Shown here: piece after piece, positions 54,115 to 62,348 of the stretch
How the letters are laid out: each line of letters opens with the position of its first letter
Numbering within the stretch: position 1 is the first letter of the stretch
Source of the DNA: WTFY01 sp965220895
Lineage (GTDB): Bacteria > Pseudomonadota > Gammaproteobacteria > UBA4575
DNA: 64,000 nucleotides
Reading direction: 5' to 3'
Assembly (NCBI GenBank): GCA_965220895.1
Contig: OZ244850.1
Span: 1,488,001-1,552,000 of the forward strand
Translations under genes and position numbers: made by a program
Notes under the pieces: model-generated
Database searches by the model: none
Told to the model about the DNA's origin: nothing
The model's input: only the letters and a program-made list of their open reading frames with translations

Positions 54115-55002
54115 TCAGGGTGGGTCCCTGCCCTGGCGCTGCGCCATCTGCTGCAGGCGCTGCACCAGCCGGCTGTCCGGGTTTGCTGGGGCCAGCCCGG
54201 GCGGTTTCTCCACCCGGGTCTTCACCCGCTGCCTTGCCGCGCGGGCCTGTGCAATGTACAGGCCCCGCTCCGGGGTAAATTTGCCCGCTCGTGCACGATC
54301 GACCAGCGCCCGAAGGCATCCCAGGGGCGAAGCCCGGATATCGCCTGCAGCGATGATGGCGGCCCATTCATCCAGCACCTGCTGATCCAGGGGCGCGTCC
54401 AGCGCCCCGATGGTCTTCTCTGCCAGGGCCCGTTCGCCGGGCAACAGCTTCTCCGGCAGGTGCACCCGGGTGCCTGCCTCTTCAGCCCGGATGCCGATCT
54501 CGCTTTCCAGCTTCTTCCCATTTCCATTCCTGCCACCACCACGTCGTGTGGGCTGTGGTTGCGGGTCCACCTCGGATATCCCCTCTTGTGGTGGTGGTTC
54601 CTTGGTGGTTCTTCTGGTGGTTAAAGGGGTGACACCGGTGTCACCCCCCCTATGACACGGGTGACACCCCTGGGTGACACGGGTGCCAGGGGAGGGTGTC
54701 AATTTGTCAGGGAGGGGTGTCAATTTGTCACCCCCCTCGGTGAGGCTCAACCGGTAGCGGTTCGAGGTACTCGAGCCGTCCGGGCGCAGTTGAGGCTCGA
54801 CCGTGACCAGCTTTTGCCGGACCAGGTACTGGATGGCGCGCTGCACGGTGCGGGTGGAGACGCCGACCCGTTCTGCAATGGTAGAGACCCGTGGCCAGCA
54901 GATGCCTTCAGCATTGCCCGCCTCGGCCAGCACCACCAGCACGAACTTGGGCACCGGCCCAAGTTCCTGGCGCAGCGCCCACTTCTGGGCGGCGATGCTC
55001 AT
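54115..55002 (-). CDS. Helix-turn-helix replication-initiator-like protein
   Basis: A 295-residue protein. The N-terminal winged-helix (HTH_36-type) domain, residues 1-70, reads KFVLVVLAEAGNAEGICWPRVSTIAERVGVSTRTVQRAIQYLV (shown here only as key residues W-P, T-R-T-V-Q-R). A low-complexity linker (residues about 75-165) is Pro/Thr/Gly-rich. A C-terminal helical domain contains DEWAAIIAAGDIRASPLGCLRALVDRAR. The design resembles phage replication O-type and plasmid initiator proteins. The linker is encoded by short repeated DNA (54626-54730) like iterons inside lambda O. The AlpA-like gene begins 29 bases upstream. An alternative reading is a transcription regulator. Confidence 0.7.
   Translation of the reverse strand: MSIAAQKWALRQELGPVPKFVLVVLAEAGNAEGICWPRVSTIAERVGVSTRTVQRAIQYLVRQKLVTVEPQLRPDGSSTSNRYRLSLTEGGDKLTPLPDKLTPSPGTRVTQGCHPCHRGGDTGVTPLTTRRTTKEPPPQEGISEVDPQPQPTRRGGGRNGNGKKLESEIGIRAEEAGTRVHLPEKLLPGERALAEKTIGALDAPLDQQVLDEWAAIIAAGDIRASPLGCLRALVDRARAGKFTPERGLYIAQARAARQRVKTRVEKPPGLAPANPDSRLVQRLQQMAQRQGRDPP
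54626..54730. repeat. Iteron-like repeats and 22-bp palindrome inside the initiator gene
   Basis: Two direct copies of GGGTGTCAATTTGTCA start at 54694 and 54715 (21-bp step, two helical turns). Copies of GGGTGACAC lie at about 54659 and 54672. A perfect 22-bp palindrome with half-site GGGGTGACACC is at 54626-54647. This is a candidate replication origin, analogous to iterons within lambda O (inference). Confidence 0.55.
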
Positions 55003-55030
55003 GTGCGCGGACAGTGGCTGTGTGTATGCC

Positions 55031-55282
55031 TCATTCCCCGCTGGGCTCGAGGATGATCTGGGCCACTTCTGCAGCCGGGTAATAGACGCGTCTCCCGATC
55101 TTGCGCCCGCAGGCCTTCAGGGCCCTTGTCTGGCGGTCACTCGGGTAACTCAGGCTGTAGCGCAGGCCGCCGGTGCTTCGACCCAGCAGCTGGGCCAGCT
55201 GGGTCTGCGACAACAACAGGCCAAACTGCCGGGTCAATTGATTCTCAAGGGTTGCCGTATCGGGGGTTTGTACATCTTGCAT
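55031..55282 (-). CDS. AlpA/excisionase-like small DNA-binding protein
   Basis: An 83-residue protein with a MerR/AlpA-like winged HTH: LLLSQTQLAQLLGRSTGGLRYSL resembles the recognition helix region, followed by the basic turn GRKIGRRVYYPAAEVAQII, typical of AlpA/Xis proteins (G-R-R-V/I-x-Y-x-x-x-E-V). An AGGAGA site precedes ATG 55282. It is the first gene of a leftward pair with the initiator. On integrative elements such proteins control excision or replication-gene transcription. Exact role is inferred. Confidence 0.65.
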   Translation of the reverse strand: MQDVQTPDTATLENQLTRQFGLLLSQTQLAQLLGRSTGGLRYSLSYPSDRQTRALKACGRKIGRRVYYPAAEVAQIILEPSGE

Positions 55283-55611
55283 GGGTTGTCTTCTCCTGGT
55301 TCATGATTTGAAGACACAAGATTGCACAAGATGCCAAAAAGATCAGGAGAAATCCCTCCGCCGGGTGACGCGGTTTTCTGCAGGTGCTAGATATTGAAAA
55401 GACCCTGGTCTACCCTGTGCCTGCGTCAAGACAAGGTTAAAGCAAGAGTGGGCAGATCCTCTGTTTTTTGCGGCAGCTGAGAACGGTACTGGCTGCAAGA
55501 TCACAGTGGGCCGCATTATATTCAGCAAGCAGCAGTTTAAGCTTGAGATTGCCCCAAGTTTTGCTTCATATAACATGGCAATTGAGTACCCGTCCTGGAG
55601 TCGCTACCGAC
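55283..55611. other. Divergent intergenic region, no gene seen
   Basis: It separates the AlpA-like gene from the DnaQ-like gene and presumably contains both promoters. A rough candidate for the rightward gene is TTGAGA (55543-55548) with TATAAC (55569-55574), 20 bp apart. An upstream extension of the DnaQ-like frame exists but has no family signal. Confidence 0.4.
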
Positions 55612-57081
55612 ATGACACTAACTTTCAGTGCCATAGACATCGAGACTGCTAACGCAAACCGTGCAAGTATTTGTCAAATTGGTATTGTCCATGTCCGAGA
55701 CGGAGTGATCACAGATCACTGGCAGTCGCTAGTCAATCCAAGTGCCTGGTTCGACCCCCTTAACGTTTCAATACACGGAATCGATGAGAAGGATGTGAAG
55801 GATAGCCCATCCTTCTCCGACATCAGGGAAGAGTTGGATCGGCTCAACGGCTCCATCCTGATAAGCCACACTTCGTTTGATCGCGTCTCTGTCGAGCGTG
55901 CTCTGAAGGAACATAACCTTGACCCCCTTCGTGTCACTTGGCTTGATAGTACAAGAATTGTTCGACGTGCATGGCCTGAACAATATGGAAGGAGTGGCTG
56001 GGGACTCAAGAATGTCGCTACAGATCTTGGCATTACCTTCAATCATCATGACGCATTGGAAGACGCAAGGGCAGCCGCTGAAATTGTATTAAGAGCCTGC
56101 ACAGTTACCGGCACAGGCATTGCAGATTGGCTGCATCTAGTTGACCAGCCAATTTTCCCACCATCAGACAGTGCCTCTGCCTCGCAGTCGAAGGCTAGAT
56201 CAGAGCCTAAACCAGAGGCCAACCCGGATGGATCACTGTACGGCGAAACAATTTTGTTCACCGGAAGACTAAGTATTCCTCGAAGAGAAGCCAGCACCCA
56301 TGCAGCACAAGCCGGATGTAGTGTAGTGGATAGTGCCTCTAAGAAAGTCACAATGTTGGTTGTGGGGATGCAAGACGAAAGTAAGCTACAAGGATATGAA
56401 AAGAGTTCGAAACACCGGAAAATTGAAGCACTGATCAGCAAAGGGGTTGGTATAGATGTCCTTTCGGAGTCCGATTTCTACGAACTCATAGGTGTCAAGG
56501 AACCAGAGATATTGGCCAGCGCAAAGCCACCTCCTCGTGGCACCAAGAAGGAGAGAAGTGAGGTGGAGATGGAAGTAGTATTTGGGCTGGGACAGGCAAG
56601 TACATTTGAGGATATTGGGCATGGGCAAGAATATGAAATTTACATTTACGAAGATGCAGATGTCCCCGTTGCCGAAGTTTTGACATATGTGAGTGGAACC
56701 TCGGACTACCTCGATAACCTTGATGGTTGTGGCATGGATGATCCAGTAGCCTTGGTGAGGGAACTCAAGGCCGAGGAGGAGTCAAGCCCTGTAGTGGTTT
56801 CTTGCAAGGGAAACAAAATTGGCTACTTGCCGAGGGAACTTGCAAGAAAGATTGGAGCACATCTGGATGCGGATGGAAGCTATGAGGCCTTTCTGGAAGA
56901 TGACTGGGAAGACATTGAGGAAGGTGATGTTGACGAGAGTGATGTCGGGTTGTTTGTACTAATTAACCTGGATGTAATGCCAACTGAATTGATAAAGGAG
57001 GGGCAAAAGGCGGAACTGCCCAACGAGGAGTCACTGGAAGCCCTGAGGAAGGTGATTGAAGATTTGGAGGATGGCCTATAG
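55612..57081 (+). CDS. DnaQ-like exonuclease with BRCT and HIRAN-like domains
   Basis: A 489-residue multi-domain protein. Residues 1-165 form a DEDDh 3'-5' exonuclease: FSAIDIETANANRASICQIG (ExoI), SHTSFDRVSVERAL (ExoII) and HHDALEDARAAAEI (ExoIII His/Asp). Residues about 190-280 are a BRCT domain (GETILFTGRLSIPRREAS, then KKVTMLVVG). The C-terminal 200 residues contain VVSCKGNKIGYLPRELARKIG, a HIRAN-like pattern, and acidic surroundings. ATG 55612 is chosen, as upstream in-frame sequence lacks similarity. DnaQ-BRCT proteins are known, and the HIRAN addition suggests DNA-end or stalled-fork recognition. A role in island maintenance or anti-phage DNA processing is possible. Confidence 0.82.
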   Translation: MTLTFSAIDIETANANRASICQIGIVHVRDGVITDHWQSLVNPSAWFDPLNVSIHGIDEKDVKDSPSFSDIREELDRLNGSILISHTSFDRVSVERALKEHNLDPLRVTWLDSTRIVRRAWPEQYGRSGWGLKNVATDLGITFNHHDALEDARAAAEIVLRACTVTGTGIADWLHLVDQPIFPPSDSASASQSKARSEPKPEANPDGSLYGETILFTGRLSIPRREASTHAAQAGCSVVDSASKKVTMLVVGMQDESKLQGYEKSSKHRKIEALISKGVGIDVLSESDFYELIGVKEPEILASAKPPPRGTKKERSEVEMEVVFGLGQASTFEDIGHGQEYEIYIYEDADVPVAEVLTYVSGTSDYLDNLDGCGMDDPVALVRELKAEEESSPVVVSCKGNKIGYLPRELARKIGAHLDADGSYEAFLEDDWEDIEEGDVDESDVGLFVLINLDVMPTELIKEGQKAELPNEESLEALRKVIEDLEDGL

Positions 57082-57170
57082 CGGGACAGTTGATGCCTCA
57101 ACTTTGGGATGTGTTGGTATCGTGTCCTGAGCAGGAAGCACATGAGGTGCGAGACATACCAAGTGCCTGT

Positions 57171-58211
57171 TCATCTCATCACCTGGTCCAGTCGTCCCAC
57201 CAGATCTTCTGCACGCAGGTGCGTATAGCGCTTGAGCATCTGCATGGACTTGTGCCCGGAGATGGCAGACACCTCCTGGTCCCCCAGCCCCGCCTCGACC
57301 AGCCGTGAGACGGCCTCATGGCGCAGATCATGAAAGCGAAGGCCTTCGATGTCGGCTTTCTTTAAGGTGCGTACCCAGGCCGGCCTGAACTCGTAGGGAC
57401 GACGGATGTTATCGCGTCCAGGTTCCCCCCAGAAGATGAGCTCGGTATCCATGGGACGTACTGAATGGTTGAGGGCAGCCCGGAAGATCTCCGTGGCCTG
57501 TCTTGTCAGCGGTACAGTCCTCGAGGAGCCGTTCTTGGTCTCGGTGAGGTGTACGGTACGCTTCTCAAGATTGACTTGTGAACGGGTTAATGACTTGATC
57601 TCTCCGGCCCGCATGCCGGTGTACAGCGCGACTCTTGCAATCCAGCCGAGCATGGGATTGGAGTGGCGGTCACAGGCCTGGAACAGGCGTTTCTCCTCGT
57701 CCCTGTCCAGTCTTCGGTCCCGGCCCTTGCCGGGACTGGGTTTTCGGATGTTGGATACAGGATTGTAGAAGAGACCTACCCGCCATTCCTTGATGGCAAT
57801 GGTAAAGAGGTGCGACAGGAGAGAGAGTTCAAGGCGCACCGTGTTGTTGGACATACCGGATTCCAACCGCGCATCGCGGTACCGGGCTACCAGGTCCGGC
57901 GTGATGGCTGCGAGGCTGTAGTTACCTAAGTCACACTTTAGTGGCTTGGATCTTTGCCGTTCACAATACGCCGTGGATGGACGTTTCTTCGGGGATACTT
58001 CACGAAGGTATCGGTCTAGGGCATTTCTTAACAACAGCCGGTCCGAGTCGGCCCGGTCTATGTAGACACCACGCACCATGTCGTCTTCGGTGCGTCGCGC
58101 CCAGTCCTGGGCATCCCGTTTAGTGCGAAAGGTCTTGATGGTGGTCGGCCAGCCGCGCTTGCGGATAACCGCTTTCCAGGTATTCGAGGGGGTCTTTACG
58201 ATGGTTGCCAT
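57171..58211 (-). CDS. int: Island tyrosine integrase
   Basis: A 346-residue site-specific recombinase. The N-terminal arm-binding domain (MATIVKTPSNTWKAVIRKRGWP, cut here for brevity) and a SAM-like core-binding domain precede the catalytic domain. Catalytic Arg lies in ALYTGMRAGEIKSL, HxxR in FHDLRHEAVSRLV, His in AISGHKSMQMLKRYTH with the nucleophile Tyr. ATG 58211 is preferred over an upstream start at 58256. It lies 84 bp from the tRNA-Asn end, the normal position for an integrase using a tRNA 3' end as attachment site. Confidence 0.94.
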   Translation of the reverse strand: MATIVKTPSNTWKAVIRKRGWPTTIKTFRTKRDAQDWARRTEDDMVRGVYIDRADSDRLLLRNALDRYLREVSPKKRPSTAYCERQRSKPLKCDLGNYSLAAITPDLVARYRDARLESGMSNNTVRLELSLLSHLFTIAIKEWRVGLFYNPVSNIRKPSPGKGRDRRLDRDEEKRLFQACDRHSNPMLGWIARVALYTGMRAGEIKSLTRSQVNLEKRTVHLTETKNGSSRTVPLTRQATEIFRAALNHSVRPMDTELIFWGEPGRDNIRRPYEFRPAWVRTLKKADIEGLRFHDLRHEAVSRLVEAGLGDQEVSAISGHKSMQMLKRYTHLRAEDLVGRLDQVMR

Positions 58212-58229
58212 GCGTCCATTCCAGCAGGA

Positions 58230-58247
58230 GTGTACTGAAATTGTACC
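58230..58247. repeat. Candidate integrase arm sites, right end
   Basis: GTGTACT-gaaa-TTGTACC: two heptamers with 4-bp spacing, between the integrase start and the right repeat. They mirror the pair at 42801-42818. Confidence 0.5.
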
Positions 58248-58294
58248 GGATGACACATGGATTGAAAAGGGATATATCCTATCTAATTGATATT

Positions 58295-58341
58295 ATTGGC
58301 TCCCCGGGACGGGCTCGAACCGCCGACCTAGTGATTAACAG
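58295..58341. repeat. Right attachment-site repeat within tRNA-Asn
   Basis: A 47-bp sequence identical to 42634-42680, made of the 3' half of tRNA-Asn plus two bases beyond CCA. Recombination between the two copies would excise a circle of about 15.66 kb and leave the tRNA gene intact. Confidence 0.92.
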
Positions 58342-58372
58342 TCACCCGCTCTACCAACTGAGCTACCGGGGA
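58297..58372 (-). tRNA. tRNA-Asn (GTT)
   Basis: A 76-nt cloverleaf with CCA encoded. Acceptor strands TCCCCGG and CCGGGGA pair fully; the D arm is GCTC-AGTTGGTA-GAGC. The anticodon loop CTGTTAA gives anticodon GTT with stem GGTGA/TCACT, and the T arm is GGCGG-TTCGAGC-CCGTC. Integration target of the island. Confidence 0.97.
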
Positions 58373-58452
58373 ATAGAAGACGAGAAATGGTAACGACCCA
58401 CCATACACAGGTCAACGTCGATCCCGACAATCATTCATCGCGTACATCTGGG

Positions 58453-59631
58453 TCAAAGTGTCTTAAAGCGGGCAACCGCTCCTTCAAGAACTTCCATGCT
58501 GGTTGCAAAAGAGATACGCATGTGCCCTGGTGTACCGAACGCTGTGCCGGGCACTGTGGCGACACCCGCCTGATTCAGCAAATGTTCCACAAAACCAACA
58601 TCATCTGAAACGTTTTCAGTTTTCTCGATCAGGCCTTCGATGTTGGGAAAGCAATAGAATGTCCCATCGCCTTGTGAACAGTGGATGCCGTCAATTTCAT
58701 TCAGGGCTCCAACGATGAAGTCGTGACGCTTTTCAAACTCATTGCACATGTCCGCTACAAATCCCTGATCTCCGGTCAGGGCAGCTTCCGTTGCCGCCTG
58801 TGAAATGGAACTCGGGTTGGATGTGCTCTGCGACTGGATCTTGGTCATGGACTTGATCAGTGCTTCCGGCCCTGCGGCATAGCCGATGCGCCACCCCGTC
58901 ATCGAATAGGCCTTGGAGACTCCGTTCAGAACCAAGGTGCGGTCTTTGAGCGAAGGGGTTGTATTCAGGATATTCGAGAATTTCTGCCCTCGAAACAGGA
59001 TGTGTTCGTAAATGTCATCACTGATCACGAACACCTGCGGATGTCTTTCCAGCACTTCTCCCAAAGCGCCCAGCTCTTCGCTGGTGTAGGCCATGCCCGT
59101 TGGATTGGACGGACTGTTGATGACCAGCAGCTTGGTCTTGGGAGTGATTTTGCTTTTCAGATCCTCCGCAGTGATCTTGCAACTATTTTCGGCCCGGCTC
59201 GGGACAGTCACCGGCTCACCCCCTGCCAGGAGCACGATATCCGGGTAAGACACCCAATACGGGGCCGGAATCAATACCTCGTCCCCATCGTTTAAAAGGG
59301 CCTGGCACAGGTTGTAGAGCACCTGCTTGGCTCCGGTGGAGATCATGACTTCATCGGAGGTGTACTCCAATCCATTATCACGCCTGAGCTTCTCGATCAC
59401 GGCATCCTTGAGAGAAGCGGTCCCTGCTACAGCCGTGTACTTGGTCTGCCCTGCGCGCATGGCGGCGATGGCTGCCTCCTTGATGTGTTCGGGGGTGTCA
59501 AAGTCCGGCTCGCCGGCGGCGAGATTGAGGATGTCTCCGCCCTCTGCACGGATTTGATTCGCCCGTGCCGTTATGGCTAAAGTGACGGAGGGTTGAATCC
59601 GGGATACCCGCTTCGCGAGTGAATATTGCAC
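58453..59631 (-). CDS. Class I aspartate aminotransferase
   Basis: A 392-residue PLP aminotransferase of the I-gamma (Thermus/Bacillus-type) aspartate aminotransferase group. AGEPDFDTPEHIKEAAIAA opens the substrate site. INSPSNPTGMAYTSEEL and the Schiff-base Lys in LNGVSKAYSMTGWRIGYA (near residue 240) follow, with PGTAFGTPGHMRISFATS near the end (Arg binding the substrate carboxylate). The start is GTG 59631: CCAGGAG lies 5 bases upstream. An in-frame ATG at 59661 would place the site inside the gene. Some members of this group also act on prephenate; not judged here. Confidence 0.92.
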   Translation of the reverse strand: MQYSLAKRVSRIQPSVTLAITARANQIRAEGGDILNLAAGEPDFDTPEHIKEAAIAAMRAGQTKYTAVAGTASLKDAVIEKLRRDNGLEYTSDEVMISTGAKQVLYNLCQALLNDGDEVLIPAPYWVSYPDIVLLAGGEPVTVPSRAENSCKITAEDLKSKITPKTKLLVINSPSNPTGMAYTSEELGALGEVLERHPQVFVISDDIYEHILFRGQKFSNILNTTPSLKDRTLVLNGVSKAYSMTGWRIGYAAGPEALIKSMTKIQSQSTSNPSSISQAATEAALTGDQGFVADMCNEFEKRHDFIVGALNEIDGIHCSQGDGTFYCFPNIEGLIEKTENVSDDVGFVEHLLNQAGVATVPGTAFGTPGHMRISFATSMEVLEGAVARFKTL

Positions 59632-59736
59632 AATGTCTCCTGGTCCGGGGGTTGATCTCAAAGGCTGCGTCCTGGCAGCATCGGGTAGAGTATACGGGGC
59701 CTGTCAAATGGAGATAAGACCCCAAAAAGAGTAAGC

Positions 59737-61767
59737 ATGTACCAGCCATTTAAAATCGTTACCGACTTTGCCCCGGCGGGGGACCAGCCCGATGCCATCC
59801 AGACCCTGGTCGATGGGCTGAACGACGGGCTGGCCCACCAGACGCTGCTGGGGGTCACCGGCTCGGGCAAGACCTTCACCATTGCCAATGTTATCGAACA
59901 GGTGCAGCGGCCTACGATCATCCTCGCACCCAACAAGACCCTGGCGGCGCAGTTGTACGGGGAGATGAAGGAGTTCTTCCCCCAGCATGCGGTGGAGTAT
60001 TTCGTGTCCTATTACGATTACTACCAGCCCGAGGCCTACGTGCCGGCCAGCGATACCTTCATCGAGAAAGACGCCTCCATCAACGAGCACATCGAGCAGA
60101 TGCGCCTGTCCGCCACCAAGGCGCTGTTCGAGCGCCCGGATACCGTCATCGTGGCCACCGTGTCCGCAATTTACGGGCTGGGAGACCCCAAGGCCTACCT
60201 GAACATGGTCATGCACCTCGATCGCGGCGACCGTATCGACCAGCGTACGGTGCTGCGCCGCCTGGCCGAACTCCAGTACACGCGCAACGACACCGAATTG
60301 CGGCGCGGTACCTTCCGGGTGCGAGGCGAGATCATCGACGTTCACCCGGCGGACTCCGAGCGCGAGGGCATCCGCATCGAGCTCTTCGATGAGGAGATCG
60401 AGCACCTGAGCTACTTCGATCCGCTCACGGGCGAGATTACCCACCGGGTGCCGCGCCTGACCATCTACCCGAAGACGCACTACGTGACCCCGCGTGAAAT
60501 CCTGCTCAATGCCATCGAGCAAATCAGGGAGGAGCTCAAGGAGCGCCTGGAGGAACTCAACCGGGCCAATCGCCTGGTGGAGGCGCAGCGCCTGGAGCAG
60601 CGCACGCGTTTCGATCTGGAGATGATCCAGGAAATCGGCTACTGCGCGGGCATCGAAAACTATTCGCGCTACCTCTCCGGGCGTTCCGCGGGCGAGCCGC
60701 CGCCCTGCCTGCTGGATTACCTGCCGGACAATGCCCTGATGGTGATGGACGAAAGCCACGTGTCCGTGCCCCAGTTCGGCGGCATGTACCGGGGCGATCG
60801 CTCGCGCAAGGAGACTCTGGTGGAGTACGGCTTTCGCCTGCCCTCGGCCCTGGACAACCGACCGCTGCAGTTTGAGGAGTTTGCCGCCCTGGCTCCGCAG
60901 ATGATCTATGTCTCGGCCACGCCGGGTCCCTACGAGATGCAGAAATCCGATGTCATCGCCGAGCAGGTCGTGCGCCCGACGGGCCTGGTGGACCCCGAGA
61001 TCGACGTGCGCCCGGTGGTCTCCCAGGTCGATGATGTGCTGTCTGAAATCAATGATTGTGCCGGGCGGGGTGAACGCGTGCTGATCACCACCCTGACCAA
61101 GCGCATGGCGGAGGACCTGACCGAGTATCTGGACGAGCACGGCGTGCGGGTGCGCTACCTGCACTCCGACATCGACACCGTCGAGCGGGTGGAGATCATC
61201 CGCGGGCTGCGCAATGCGGATTTCGACGTGCTGGTTGGCATTAACCTGCTTCGCGAGGGACTGGATATCCCTGAAGTCTCGCTGGTCGCCATCCTGGATG
61301 CGGACAAGGAGGGGTTCTTGCGCTCCGAGCGCTCCCTGATCCAGACGGTGGGCCGGGCAGCACGGCATCTGAACGGCCGGGCCATCATGTATGCCGATGA
61401 GGTGACGGGCTCCATGCAGCGTGCCATCGATGAGACCAACCGCCGGCGTTACAAGCAGGTCACTTTCAACAAGAAGCACGGAATTACTCCCCGGGGGATT
61501 ACCAAGAAAGTGCCCGACATCATGGAGGGTGCGCGCAAGTCACCGGCTGAACGGGCGATCTACCGGACCCGCCTTGAGGAGGTTGCAGACAGTACGGAAT
61601 ACCTGGACTTGACGACCGAACAGGGCATGAAAAAGATCAAGCAGCTTGAGCAGAAGATGTACGAGCATGCACGCAACCTGGAATTTGAAGAGGCGGCCAA
61701 GCTTCGCGATGAACTCTTTCACTTGAAAGACGTGGTGCTGGGCAAGCACCAGCGCAAGGCAGGTTAG
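59737..61767 (+). CDS. uvrB: Excinuclease ABC subunit B
   Basis: A 676-residue DNA-damage recognition helicase of nucleotide excision repair. The Walker A motif is LLGVTGSGKTFTIANV near residue 39. The beta-hairpin region YYDYYQPEAYVP that clamps DNA, helicase motifs MDESHVSVPQ, FDVLVGINLLREGLDIP and QTVGRAARH, and the C-terminal UVR motif (QLEQKMYEHARNLEFEEAAKLRDEL, of which key residues are E-F-E-E-A-A) are clear. Divergent from the aminotransferase gene with about 105 bases between their starts. Confidence 0.97.
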   Translation: MYQPFKIVTDFAPAGDQPDAIQTLVDGLNDGLAHQTLLGVTGSGKTFTIANVIEQVQRPTIILAPNKTLAAQLYGEMKEFFPQHAVEYFVSYYDYYQPEAYVPASDTFIEKDASINEHIEQMRLSATKALFERPDTVIVATVSAIYGLGDPKAYLNMVMHLDRGDRIDQRTVLRRLAELQYTRNDTELRRGTFRVRGEIIDVHPADSEREGIRIELFDEEIEHLSYFDPLTGEITHRVPRLTIYPKTHYVTPREILLNAIEQIREELKERLEELNRANRLVEAQRLEQRTRFDLEMIQEIGYCAGIENYSRYLSGRSAGEPPPCLLDYLPDNALMVMDESHVSVPQFGGMYRGDRSRKETLVEYGFRLPSALDNRPLQFEEFAALAPQMIYVSATPGPYEMQKSDVIAEQVVRPTGLVDPEIDVRPVVSQVDDVLSEINDCAGRGERVLITTLTKRMAEDLTEYLDEHGVRVRYLHSDIDTVERVEIIRGLRNADFDVLVGINLLREGLDIPEVSLVAILDADKEGFLRSERSLIQTVGRAARHLNGRAIMYADEVTGSMQRAIDETNRRRYKQVTFNKKHGITPRGITKKVPDIMEGARKSPAERAIYRTRLEEVADSTEYLDLTTEQGMKKIKQLEQKMYEHARNLEFEEAAKLRDELFHLKDVVLGKHQRKAG

Positions 61768-61919
61768 TCCATCGCTCCATTGTCCTTGGCAAATAACCGG
61801 CCTATCGATACGATTTGTTTGGCAATGTGTTCAGGTTCAGATATATGTAAGGCAGGATCACAGCCGTGCACGGTACTCTCGCAGTTTGTGGCTGAGATCA
61901 AGAAGATGGGCAGAAGGAA

Positions 61920-62225
61920 ATGACAATCGAACGAACCCGGGTCGGGCGTGAGATCGAGACGGCACTGGACGAGGTCCTTGCCCATGCGCGTGGCGAGATC
62001 GATCTGCCGTGCAGAATCGTGGACGATCCTACCGCTGATCGGATCCTGGCCCTTCGTAGGCGATTAGGACTAAGCCGTCAAGAATTCGCGGATCGCTTTG
62101 GGCTCGATGCATGTATCCTGCAAGACTGGGAGCAGGGTCGTCGCGTCCCGGGCCGTGCGGCCCGGGTCCTGCTGACTGTCATCGATCACGACCCGGAAGC
62201 AGTAGTGCGGGCGCTCGGTAAATAA
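61920..62225 (+). CDS. Helix-turn-helix antitoxin-like regulator
   Basis: A 101-residue protein whose C-terminal half is an XRE-type helix-turn-helix: LALRRRLGLSRQEFADRFGLDACILQDWEQGRR (key residues S-R-Q-E-F-A and W-E-Q-G-R-R), then a helix ending RALGK. The N-terminal TALDEVLAHARGEIDLPCRIVD segment is typical of HigA/NadS-like antitoxins that pair with BrnT- or RelE-type toxins. No toxin-sized gene is seen next to it: the upstream frame (61825-61923, 32 codons) overlaps its ATG but lacks toxin features. It may be a solitary regulator. Confidence 0.75.
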   Translation: MTIERTRVGREIETALDEVLAHARGEIDLPCRIVDDPTADRILALRRRLGLSRQEFADRFGLDACILQDWEQGRRVPGRAARVLLTVIDHDPEAVVRALGK

Positions 62226-62266
62226 GGAGCTCAGTCCATACTCAAGCCGGAACTCGGCATCGGCTG

Positions 62267-62293
62267 GTTGTAAGTTTGGCATTTGGCCAATTG
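62267..62293. repeat. Two TTG-phased repeats downstream of the HTH gene
   Basis: GTTGTAAGTTTGGC at 62267 and CAATTGAATCTGA near 62289 resemble the repeats upstream of the ATPase gene (63675-63768) and are about 23 bp apart. Confidence 0.35.
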
Positions 62294-62348
62294 AATCTGA
62301 GCCGGAAGTTGCAGAGGAGTGGTTACCACCTCGGCGATCAGGAACACT

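Larger units (their letters stand above)
42634..58341. mobile_element. tRNA-Asn-integrated genomic island
   Basis: The segment is bounded by a perfect 47-bp direct repeat (42634-42680 and 58295-58341) identical to the 3' half of tRNA-Asn. A tyrosine integrase gene lies 84 bp inside the end that carries the intact tRNA. Paired heptamers resembling integrase arm sites lie just inside both ends. Cargo in order: HEPN-like operon, DUF4145 remnant, RHH-M-R-Vsr cassette, membrane coiled-coil protein, Integrase_1-type protein, palindromic non-coding region, Sel1-repeat lipoprotein, initiator-like HTH protein with iterons, AlpA-like regulator, DnaQ-BRCT protein, integrase. No conjugation or phage structural genes are seen, so it is a small integrative (possibly mobilisable) defence island. 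Confidence 0.9.

Noticed and set aside
61825..61923. 32-codon frame overlapping the ATG of the HTH gene, as a possible toxin
   Set aside because: It continues the uvrB frame after its stop and has no toxin motifs; the basic end EIKKMGRRK alone is not enough.
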